Part shown: positions 39,987 through 48,576 of the stretch, one piece after another | Numbering within the stretch: position 1 is the stretch's first letter | Layout of the letters: each line of letters starts with the position of its first letter | Source: JOPF136 sp035517515 | Lineage (GTDB): Bacteria; Acidobacteriota; Terriglobia; Acidiferrales; UBA7541 | Reading direction: 5' to 3' | Length of the DNA stretch: 64,000 nucleotides | NCBI GenBank assembly: GCA_035517515.1 | Contig: DATIYQ010000181.1 | Span: 1 to 64,000 of the forward strand | Notes under the pieces: model-generated | Databases searched by the model: none | What the model was told of the DNA's origin: nothing | What the model saw: the letters and a program-made list of their open reading frames with translations, nothing else | Translations under genes and position numbers: made by a program

Positions 39987-41369
39987 ATGGCCAGTGATGT
40001 CGTCGCGCCCATTTCTCCGCTGACCCCGCCGCTGACCGCCGAGCGCCCCGTTGTTTGGCCGGAGCGTGCCGCGGCTCAGCTCTCCTGCGGCATTGCCGTA
40101 CACCTGGTGGAGCGCCATACCATCCCCAAATTCTCCATCCAACTCTTTATCCGCAGCGGCAAGGCCATGGCCGCCATCACCGATCCCGCCGTCGCGGAAC
40201 TGACCAGCGCGCTGCTGCGCACCGGCACCGCCACGCGCTCGGAAAACGCCGTGGACGACGAACTGCGCCGCATCGGCGCGGAACTTGGTGCGGGCGCCGG
40301 AGCGGACGCCAGTTGGATCGCCGCCACCGGCCTCTCGGAGTTTTCCCCGGAACTGCTGGCCATGGTTGCGGACCTGGCGCGCCATCCCGCTTTCCCCATC
40401 GGTCCCTTCGAGCGCGAGCGCGGCAACGCCGTGGAGGCGGTGCGCCTGGAGCGCACCTCGCCCGCGTTTCTGGCTTCCGAGCGGCTGCGCAAAGTCCTCT
40501 TCGGCGAACATCCCTACGCCATCGTGGCTCCCACGGAAGAACAAGTAGCCGCCACCTCCCGCGAGCAGATTGCCGAGTTCCACCAGATCCATTATTCGCC
40601 TGCCAACGCGCTGCTGCTGGCGGTGGGAGACTTTTCTGCCACGCAGTTCGTCGAGCAGCTCGAACGCGCCTTCAGCGGCTGGTCCGGCCCGCAGGTGGAA
40701 CAGCCCGATGAAGTGCCCCTGCCCTCGCACTTCGGGCGTCACGTGTGGCTGGTTCACGTGCCCGGCGCCGTCCAAACACAGATCGCCGCGGCCAACCTGG
40801 CCATCACCCGCAACCATCCCGACTGGCTGCGGCTCACCCTGGCCAACGCCATTTACGGCGGCGCCTTCCATTCCCGCCTGGTGGCCAACATCCGCGAGCA
40901 GAAGGGTTACACCTACAGCCCGCGCAGCGGACTGACCGCGCTGCGCCGCCACGGGTATTTCAGCGTGCACGCGGCGGTGCGGAACGAGGTGGTGGCCGCT
41001 ACGCTCACGGAGATGTTCTACGAACTCGATCGCATTCGCGCCCTGCCGGTGCGCGACGACGAACTCTCCGACGCCCGCGCGTACCTGAGCGGCGTCTTTT
41101 CTTTGGGCATCGCCACGCTCGATGGGCTGGCCGGCCAGCTCGCCACCGTGTATGTGAATGAGCTGCCTGAGGACTACCTGGAGACCTATCGCGACAAGAT
41201 TCGCGCCGTCACCGCGGAAGAGGTGATCGCCGCGGCCCGGGCCTATTTCGATTCCTCAAATTCACAAATTATTCTGGTCGGAGATGCCGGGCAGATTGGG
41301 GAGCAGGCGCGCCTCTTCGGCGATGTGCAGGTGTACGATGCCCAGGGGAAACTCCTCTCCGCGGACTGA
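39987..41369 (+). CDS. M16-family protein lacking the zinc motif (non-catalytic partner)
   Basis: 460 residues, starting 11 nt after the catalytic gene, so certainly one operon. The region that should hold HxxEH reads DPAVAELTSALLRTGT, with no His/Glu zinc site. The C-terminal domain keeps the M16 substrate-binding segment RLVANIREQKGYTYSPRSG and GYFSVHAAVRNEV. Hence it is most likely the structural partner of the preceding peptidase. It overlaps the ComEA-like gene by 32 nt. Confidence 0.9.
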   Translation: MASDVVAPISPLTPPLTAERPVVWPERAAAQLSCGIAVHLVERHTIPKFSIQLFIRSGKAMAAITDPAVAELTSALLRTGTATRSENAVDDELRRIGAELGAGAGADASWIAATGLSEFSPELLAMVADLARHPAFPIGPFERERGNAVEAVRLERTSPAFLASERLRKVLFGEHPYAIVAPTEEQVAATSREQIAEFHQIHYSPANALLLAVGDFSATQFVEQLERAFSGWSGPQVEQPDEVPLPSHFGRHVWLVHVPGAVQTQIAAANLAITRNHPDWLRLTLANAIYGGAFHSRLVANIREQKGYTYSPRSGLTALRRHGYFSVHAAVRNEVVAATLTEMFYELDRIRALPVRDDELSDARAYLSGVFSLGIATLDGLAGQLATVYVNELPEDYLETYRDKIRAVTAEEVIAAARAYFDSSNSQIILVGDAGQIGEQARLFGDVQVYDAQGKLLSAD

Positions 41370-41760
41370 CGCGTCGGATGCTGGCGCTGCTCACCCGCCG
41401 CGCAGAACACGCCTGGTCGCGGTGCTGGCCGCGGCCGCGGTCTACCTCGGACTGGCGTTCTGGCTGCGACCGGAAATGGCCGGGCCGCTCGCCGCTCCCC
41501 TCACCGATCTCCGTGATTCCGTGGTGGACCGGTTCCACAGACATCCCGACCATCCGATTGACTTGAACACCGCCACTGCGGCGGAACTTGAGCAACTTCC
41601 GGGCATCGGCCCGGCCACCGCGGCCCAGATCCTCCTCTTCCGCGAGCGGAGCGGTCCCTTCCACCGGCCGGAAGACCTGCTCGCTCTCCCGCGCTTCACC
41701 CGCCGGGCGCTCAACCGCATCCGTCCCTATATCGTTGTCCCTGTAGTCCCGCCGAAGTAG
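41338..41760 (+). CDS. ComEA-like helix-hairpin-helix protein
   Basis: 140 residues from ATG 41338, overlapping the end of the M16 partner gene by 32 nt; an upstream ATG at 41284 is in frame but overlaps more. One membrane helix (LVAVLAAAAVYLGLAFWL) and a C-terminal pair of HhH motifs: IDLNTATAAELEQLPGIGPA and AAQILLFRERSGPFHRPEDL, then LLALPRFTRRALNRI. This is the DNA-binding half of ComEA, which captures incoming DNA during natural transformation. No other com genes are next to it, so the role is from the domain only. Confidence 0.85.
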   Translation: MPRGNSSPRTDASDAGAAHPPRRTRLVAVLAAAAVYLGLAFWLRPEMAGPLAAPLTDLRDSVVDRFHRHPDHPIDLNTATAAELEQLPGIGPATAAQILLFRERSGPFHRPEDLLALPRFTRRALNRIRPYIVVPVVPPK

Positions 41761-41884
41761 CACAGGCATTCTCGTCTGTGCTCTTCCGCATTGGCTTCAA
41801 TCCCGCACACCGAGAGCAGCGCGTCCCGGCCAATTCGGAAGTCTCTGCCGCCTCGTGTACACTCTGGCTTCCAGCCGGAACCTC

Positions 41885-42607
41885 ATGCGCGTCGCCATCG
41901 TCTCCGACATTCACGGCAACCTGACGGCGTTTGATGCCGTGCTCGAAGACCTGAAACGTAATTCGCCGGATTTGATTCTGCACGGTGGAGATCTGGCCCA
42001 GGGGGGCGCCCGCCCCGCAGAAGTGGTGGACAAAATCCGTGCGCTCGGCTGGCCCGGGGTCTGCGGCAATACCGACGAGGTGCTCTGGGCGCCCGAAGCC
42101 TTGACCGCCTACGCCGCCAAAGCGCCGAAGCTGCAAGCGTTGTTCAATACCATTGCGGAAATGATCCCGCCGGCGGTTGCCGCGCTCGGCCCGGAACGCA
42201 TCGCATGGCTGAAATCTCTGCCGAAGGTCGAACGCCGCGGCTCGATGGCACTCGTCCATGCCAGCCCCAACGACCTGTGGCGCTCACCGCTCGTGGAGTC
42301 TTCCGACGCAGAGTTGGCCGCAGCCTATGGCAGCCTCAACGCCTCCCTCGTGGTGTATGGCCACATTCACCGCCCGTTCATCCGCCAGCTTCCCGGCATG
42401 ACCGTGGCCAACAGCGGCAGCGTCAGCATGCCCTACGACGGAGATATCCGCGCTTCCTACCTGCTCGTGGACGACGGCCAACCCTCGATCCGCCGCGTGG
42501 AATACGAATTGGAGAGAGAAGTGGAAGCCCTGCAAAACTCCGGCTTGCCCCACGCGGATTGGGCGATTCGGATCCTCCGCGCCGGCCAGTATGTTCCAAT
42601 TGCCTGA
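41885..42607 (+). CDS. Calcineurin-like metallophosphoesterase (YfcE-like)
   Basis: 240 residues from ATG 41885 (ATG 41855 adds ten residues). Di-metal motifs in order: VAIVSDIHGN (Asp-x-His), LILHGGDLAQGG, CGNTDEVLW, ALVHASP and VYGHIHRPFI, then VANSGSVSMPYDGD. This is the small YfcE/MJ0936-type phosphodiesterase class. Substrate unknown. It converges with the small membrane protein gene; only 17 nt separate their ends. Confidence 0.9.
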   Translation: MRVAIVSDIHGNLTAFDAVLEDLKRNSPDLILHGGDLAQGGARPAEVVDKIRALGWPGVCGNTDEVLWAPEALTAYAAKAPKLQALFNTIAEMIPPAVAALGPERIAWLKSLPKVERRGSMALVHASPNDLWRSPLVESSDAELAAAYGSLNASLVVYGHIHRPFIRQLPGMTVANSGSVSMPYDGDIRASYLLVDDGQPSIRRVEYELEREVEALQNSGLPHADWAIRILRAGQYVPIA

Positions 42608-42624
42608 TCGCGGCGATGCCGTGC

Positions 42625-42768
42625 TCACCACTTGCGGGTCATGCCGCGCTCCACCAGAAACAGCGCCAGCGTGCCGAGCCCACAGATGCCCTCGATGCCC
42701 AGCACGGTCTTCGGAAATATGAAGGCGAGCACTGCGAGCAGCGCCAGGAGAACGAGATCACGAAGCAT
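42625..42768 (-). CDS. Small membrane protein, 47 residues
   Basis: An ATG at 42768 opens a frame of 47 codons ending in TGA at 42625. The peptide starts MLRDLVLLALLAVLAFIFPK and continues with a second hydrophobic stretch (IEGICGLGTLALFLVE), ending GMTRKW. Two membrane segments with a positively charged C-terminus are predicted. It lies 14 nt after the ribBA stop on the same strand, so it would be co-transcribed. It is too short for ordinary gene calls; coding status rests on the two-helix pattern, start and spacing, with no homologue known to me. Confidence 0.5.
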   Translation of the reverse strand: MLRDLVLLALLAVLAFIFPKTVLGIEGICGLGTLALFLVERGMTRKW

Positions 42769-42782
42769 GGATCCAGCCGCGC

Positions 42783-43991
42783 TCACAACAATTGGTGCGT
42801 GGGTTTTTGTGCGCCGCCGGGTTTGGCCGGGGAGCCCACCGGGATGGGCACCTGCGCCGCGATGGACAGGCCGTAACCATCGAGGGCCACCACTTTGCGC
42901 GGATGATTGGTCAGCACGCGCACCTTGGAGAGCCCCAAGTCCAGCAGGATTTGAACGCCGATGCCGCTTTCGCGCTGCACCATGCGCTGCCGATCGAGAT
43001 CATTATCCAGATGCTCGCGCTTGTGGTAACGCAGCCGGGGCATTTGCCCCTCGGTTGCGCCGCTCGAATCCACCCCGAAGCCGCGCCCGCGGTGATGCAG
43101 ATAGACAAACACCCCGCGGTCTTCCGCCGCAATGCGCTCCAGCGAATGCTCAATCAATTCCGCGCAATCGCAGGCGGTGGAGTGCAGCACGTCTCCCGTG
43201 AGGCAGTGCGAATGCAGCCGCACCAGCGGCGGCGGCTGGCCGTCTGCCCCGGGCAGTTCTCCCCTCACCAGCGCCACGTGCAGTTCGTCGTCCGCTTCGC
43301 TGCGGTAGACAATCATGCGGAACTCGCCGAAGCGGGTGGGCAGCGCGCCCTCGGCCACCCGGTGCATGTGCCGTTCGTGCTGCATGCGGTGGCGGATCAG
43401 GTCCGCGATGGTCAGCAGCTTCAGCCCGTGCCGCCGGCAGAACTCGGTCAATTCCGGCACGCGGGCCATGGTGCCGTCGTCGTTCATGATTTCACAGATG
43501 ACGCCGGCGGGAGATAGCCCGGCGGAGCGCGCCAGGTCCACGCTGGCTTCAGTCTGCCCGGCGCGCACCAGCACGCCCCCGCGCCGCGCCTTCAGCGGAA
43601 ACACGTGTCCCGGGCGGGCCAGGTCCGCCGGCCTCGTTTTGGGATCAATCGCTGTGAGGATGGTGGTGGCGCGATCCGCGGCGCTGATTCCGGTGGTCAC
43701 ACCGCGCCGGGCCTCGATGGATTCACAAAACGGCGTTCCATAGCTCGAGGTGTTCTGCGCCACCATCATGGAGAGGTTTAGTTCCTCGCAGCGCTCTTCG
43801 GTCAGCGAGAGGCACACCAGCCCGCGCCCAAACCGCGCCATGAAGTTGATGGCGTCCGGCGTCACTTTTTCCGCCGCCATGCACAAGTCGCCTTCGTTTT
43901 CGCGGTCCGCGTCGTCCACGAGCACGATCATGCGGCCCTGGCGGATTTCTTCCAGGGCCTCTTCCACGCTGCAGAATGGGCGCTCGCTCAT
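42783..43991 (-). CDS. RibBA with degenerate GTP cyclohydrolase II half
   Basis: 402 residues from ATG 43991. The N-terminal half is DHBP synthase (RibB), making 3,4-dihydroxybutanone 4-phosphate from ribulose 5-phosphate for riboflavin: DDADRENEGDLCMAAEK, GRGLVCLSL, ICEIMNDDGTMARVPEL. The usual metal-ligand His in GHTEA is Gln146 (AGQTEAS). The C-terminal RibA-like half keeps zinc cysteines 263, 274 and 276 (CLTGDVLHSTACDC). It has TACDC for xRCDC, HHRGRGFG for RQEGRGIG, no equivalent of catalytic Tyr105 (E. coli numbering), and Val where Asp126 should be; Arg128 is kept. It therefore looks like a RibBX-type enzyme without cyclohydrolase activity. Confidence 0.85.
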   Translation of the reverse strand: MSERPFCSVEEALEEIRQGRMIVLVDDADRENEGDLCMAAEKVTPDAINFMARFGRGLVCLSLTEERCEELNLSMMVAQNTSSYGTPFCESIEARRGVTTGISAADRATTILTAIDPKTRPADLARPGHVFPLKARRGGVLVRAGQTEASVDLARSAGLSPAGVICEIMNDDGTMARVPELTEFCRRHGLKLLTIADLIRHRMQHERHMHRVAEGALPTRFGEFRMIVYRSEADDELHVALVRGELPGADGQPPPLVRLHSHCLTGDVLHSTACDCAELIEHSLERIAAEDRGVFVYLHHRGRGFGVDSSGATEGQMPRLRYHKREHLDNDLDRQRMVQRESGIGVQILLDLGLSKVRVLTNHPRKVVALDGYGLSIAAQVPIPVGSPAKPGGAQKPTHQLL

Positions 43992-44095
43992 ACGGGTGTC
44001 CGGCCGATGGACCACCTATCATAGCGCACCTGGAAAGGGCGGGATGACTGGTGTGCCAGCGAGCCAACAGGAAAGCGGCGTCAAGCCGCCGCACT

Positions 44096-44135
44096 CCAAG
44101 AAAAAGGGCGCCCCGATTCCCTCGGGGCGCCCTTT
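44096..44135 (-). terminator. Rho-independent terminator of groEL
   Basis: Perfect 14-bp stem (44103-44116 with 44122-44135), loop of 5 nt. On the minus strand, transcript reading away from groEL, the stem is followed by TTTTTCTT. It sits about 20 nt after the groEL stop. Confidence 0.85.
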
Positions 44136-44155
44136 CCAGCTTCCGCCGATTCAGC

Positions 44156-45793
<1,638 letters not shown>

Positions 45794-45916
45794 GGTTCTC
45801 GTTCCTCCTTGAAATCTGTCTGTGCAGAATTCGGTTGGGCCCCGGGTCCGCCTCCGCGCGAGTGGGCCGCCCGCCCTGCGGGCTGCCTTCGCCGGGCCGG
45901 CTGCTCCGGGGCGGGG

Positions 45917-46231
45917 TTATTTCCTTGCCGCCTTGGCGGCTGAGCCCAGCTTGGCCAGGATTTCTTCCTCCCGCAGGATCAGGTATTCCTGATCATCCAG
46001 GCGGATTTCCGTGCCGCTGTACTTCCCGAAGAGGATGCGGTCGCCCGTAGCCACGTCCAGCGGAATGCGCTCGCCCTTCTCGCGCTTCCCGGCTCCCACG
46101 GCGATCACTTCTCCCTCCTGCGGTTTCTCCTTGGCCGTGTCGGGGATGATGATTCCTCCGCGCACGGACTCCTTCTCCTCAATCCGCTTCACGAGCACGC
46201 GGTCGTGCAGCGGGGTAACGTTGACTGGCAT
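45917..46231 (-). CDS. groS: Co-chaperonin GroES
   Basis: 104 residues from ATG 46231 (MPVNVTPLHDRVLVKR). Mobile loop EEKESVRGGIIIPDTAKEKP, then GEVIAVGAGKREKGERIPLD and the roof of the ring VLFGKYSGTEIRLDDQEYLI. Heptameric lid for GroEL. A good ribosome binding site (GGAGGAAAT) lies just before the start. First gene of the groES-groEL unit. Confidence 0.97.
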   Translation of the reverse strand: MPVNVTPLHDRVLVKRIEEKESVRGGIIIPDTAKEKPQEGEVIAVGAGKREKGERIPLDVATGDRILFGKYSGTEIRLDDQEYLILREEEILAKLGSAAKAARK

Positions 46232-46294
46232 CGCTATTTCCTCCAAATGGTGAGAATCGCGTCTTGCGGACCTTTGAAACACCGCTGGCGAGGA

Positions 46295-46321
46295 TTAGCA
46301 CTCCTCGCCTGCGAGTGCTAA
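46295..46321. promoter_or_regulatory. CIRCE operator (HrcA site)
   Basis: Perfect TTAGCACTC (46295-46303), 9-nt spacer, GAGTGCTAA (46313-46321). This is the exact CIRCE consensus, bound by the HrcA repressor, which releases the operator when GroEL is titrated by unfolded proteins. It begins right at the -10 box and covers the start site region of the groESL promoter. Confidence 0.97.
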
Positions 46322-46349
46322 TAGTATCCACGTCGCTCCCGACTGTCAA
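46321..46349 (-). promoter_or_regulatory. groESL sigma-70 promoter
   Basis: On the minus strand: TTGACA (46344-46349), 17-nt spacer (46327-46343), TACTAT (46321-46326). A consensus -35 and optimal spacing. The -10 box adjoins the CIRCE element, so HrcA binding would block polymerase. Confidence 0.85.
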
Positions 46350-46592
46350 GCCCAGTCGAGGCTTGGGAAGCTCGCCCGGTTCCCCATAGCTTGAACAACG
46401 CTTTTATTTTCAATACGTTGCTGGTATCAAGGCAAATGCGCCATCGCCCCCGGGTTCCCATCGCCCCACGCATGCTTGCTGCTGTGAATCTCTCAAGGCT
46501 CTCCCGCGCTCCCCGCAAAAGGTGTTTACCCATCCCAGCCCCACTTATGGCAGAATCCCGGTAGAGCGTTGCGCGACTCGGAGTACGGAGCG

Positions 46593-47111
46593 ATGGCCAG
46601 CCCCTCCAGATCTCTGCTGCCGAAGCAGAAAGTGGACTCGCGCGGAGCCCCCATCAGCGTGCCTGAATTAATGCAAACGCTGATCCGTGAAATGGCGGAA
46701 TTGATTGCCCGGCGCAATGCGGAGATTGAACTCTCCCGCACCGCAGAGAATCTGGCGGTACGCGGGCCGGAGCCGGCCGTGCGCCAGATCCTCTATCAAG
46801 TCTTGCGCAATGCCCTGGAGGCTACGCCCAACTGCGGTTTGGTGCGCATCAACCTGCACGAGCAGGCCGGGCAGGTGGTGGTTGAAATCACGGACGAAGG
46901 CGCAGGAATCGCCGGGCCCTACATGTCCAAGATCTTTGCCCGCGGTTTCAGCACCAAGCCGGGCTGCAAGGGCCAGGGGCTCGCCGAGGCTGAGGAATGC
47001 CTGGGACGCCTGCGCGGTGCCATTTCCTGGGAGAGCCCGCTGCGCACCGGGAAGGGCTGCCGCTTCACCGTGTCGCTTCCGGCTTTCGCCGCGCCTGCCG
47101 CGAGCAGTTAG
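46593..47111 (+). CDS. Stand-alone histidine-kinase-like ATPase domain protein
   Basis: 172 residues from ATG 46593 (a TTG 24 nt upstream is also in frame; GGAGTACGGAG precedes the ATG). It is only a GHKL ATPase domain: N box QVLRNALEATP, G1 VEITDEGAGIAGP, F box IFARGFSTKPG, G2 CKGQGLAEAEECLGRLRGAI, and SPLRTGKGCRFTVSLP. There is no HisKA dimerisation domain, sensor or receiver. It may be a truncated kinase, an anti-sigma-type regulator or a partner of another protein. Sits 16 nt before mobA; co-transcription is likely. Confidence 0.75.
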   Translation: MASPSRSLLPKQKVDSRGAPISVPELMQTLIREMAELIARRNAEIELSRTAENLAVRGPEPAVRQILYQVLRNALEATPNCGLVRINLHEQAGQVVVEITDEGAGIAGPYMSKIFARGFSTKPGCKGQGLAEAEECLGRLRGAISWESPLRTGKGCRFTVSLPAFAAPAASS

Positions 47112-47127
47112 CATCCCCTTCCGTCGC

Positions 47128-47736
47128 ATGACCCCTTCCACCCCTCCAGCCTGTGGCGGATTCGTGCTGGCCGGAGGCCACAGCAGCCGCATGGGCCGCG
47201 AAAAAGGGCTGCTGGAGATCAGCGGCACGCCGCTGGTGGTGCGCGCGGCGCGTCTGCTGGCCTCAGCGTGTGATTCGGTTTCGATTGTCGGCCCGCCGGA
47301 ACGCTACGCTCAGTTTGGTTTTCCCGCTCTGGCCGATGAGCAGCCCCACCTGGGACCGCTCGGAGGCATCGTTACCGCGCTCGCTCACACGTCAGCTCCG
47401 TGGAATCTGATCGTGGCCTGCGACCTTCCGTATCTGACCGCCAAGTGGCTGTGTTACCTCATCGGGCGCGCCCGCGCCTCGAGCGCCCGGGTGGTGCTCC
47501 CGGTGGGCGGCTCCGGGCCGGAGCCACTGTGCGCCGCCTACCATCGAGAGGGTGCCGGGCCAATCCGCGAGCAGCTTGAACGCGGCGTCCTGAAGGTCAC
47601 GCAGGCGGTCGAGGCCGCAGGTGTGGAGCGCATCCTCGCGCAAGACATTCTTCCCTTTGACCCGCGCGGCGTTCTCTTCCAGAATCTGAACGCCCCGGAG
47701 GATTACGAGCGTGCCCGCGCGGATCTGGAGGGTTAG
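47128..47736 (+). CDS. mobA: Molybdenum cofactor guanylyltransferase MobA
   Basis: 202 residues from ATG 47128. It transfers GMP to molybdopterin to make Mo-MGD, as required by DMSO-reductase-family enzymes such as the formate dehydrogenase at 59341. Nucleotidyltransferase motifs: GFVLAGGHSSRMGREKGLLE (LAGGxSxRMGxxK), PLGGIVTAL, LIVACDLPYLT and EPLCAAYH, then FQNLNAPEDYERA. MobB is not adjacent. The HATPase gene is 16 nt upstream. Confidence 0.93.
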   Translation: MTPSTPPACGGFVLAGGHSSRMGREKGLLEISGTPLVVRAARLLASACDSVSIVGPPERYAQFGFPALADEQPHLGPLGGIVTALAHTSAPWNLIVACDLPYLTAKWLCYLIGRARASSARVVLPVGGSGPEPLCAAYHREGAGPIREQLERGVLKVTQAVEAAGVERILAQDILPFDPRGVLFQNLNAPEDYERARADLEG

Positions 47737-47811
47737 GAGTCTGTCCTCTCGAGCGGGGCGGGGGATTTGCATTCCGGTTTTCGTGGTGTTCCCGGGGCGT
47801 AAGCGGCGGCC

Positions 47812-48576
47812 ATGGCTGACCACTTCATAGAATTCCGCCACGTCAGCAAGGCTTTCGACGACCACGCGGTCCTCGACGAGGTCAGCTTTCACGTGGACCC
47901 CGGCGAGACCTGCGTGATCCTGGGCCGCAGCGGGGTAGGGAAGTCGGTGACGCTGAAGCACATTCTTGGCTTTCTGAAACCGGATGCTGGGGAGGTTTGG
48001 GTCGGCGGCCAGGAAATCACCGGCTGGGACGAGCAGCAGCTCGCCGCCATCCGCCTGCGCGTGGCAATGGTGTTCCAGTCCGGGGCGCTCTTTGATTCCC
48101 TCACCGTGCGCGAAAACGTGGCATTTCCCCTGGAGAACCGCGCAGACCTGCCGGCTGGGGTCATTGACCGGCGCGTGAATGAGCTGCTCGAACTCCTCGA
48201 GGTCATGCCGTTTGCAGACCGCCTGCCCGCCGACCTGAGCACGGGGATGAAGCGCGCGGTGGCCATCGCCCGGGTGCTGGCGCAGGAGCCGGAGGCCATT
48301 CTCTATGACGAGCCCACCACCATGGTGGATCCTATCATGGCGGGACACATCAGCGAGCTGATCCGCAAATTGAAGGAATCCTTTCGCAAGACTTCCATCG
48401 TGGTGACCCACGACACGCATCTCGCCCAGAAGCTCGCGGACCGCGTGGTCTTTCTCCAGGAGGGCCGCGTCGCTTTCTTCGGTCCCTGGGCGCAATTCGA
48501 AGCTTCCCCCGAGCCACTCTTGCGCAACTTCCTGCTCCAGGACGCCCTGATCCCGGCGCTGGACGTAACCGTATGA
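47812..48576 (+). CDS. MlaF-like ABC transporter ATPase
   Basis: 254 residues. Walker A GRSGVGKSVTLKHILG, Q-loop VFQSGALFDSLTVRENVAFP (close to the MlaF/Ttg2A pattern), Walker B AILYDEPTTMVDP, H-loop VVTHDTHLAQ. The ABC signature, usually LSGGMK in this family, is LSTGMKRAVAIAR. Family members drive phospholipid traffic for outer-membrane asymmetry. No mlaE, mlaD or other Mla gene adjoins it; instead its stop overlaps the start of an APC amino-acid permease by 4 nt. Whether it still works with a distant MlaE is open. Confidence 0.88.
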   Translation: MADHFIEFRHVSKAFDDHAVLDEVSFHVDPGETCVILGRSGVGKSVTLKHILGFLKPDAGEVWVGGQEITGWDEQQLAAIRLRVAMVFQSGALFDSLTVRENVAFPLENRADLPAGVIDRRVNELLELLEVMPFADRLPADLSTGMKRAVAIARVLAQEPEAILYDEPTTMVDPIMAGHISELIRKLKESFRKTSIVVTHDTHLAQKLADRVVFLQEGRVAFFGPWAQFEASPEPLLRNFLLQDALIPALDVTV

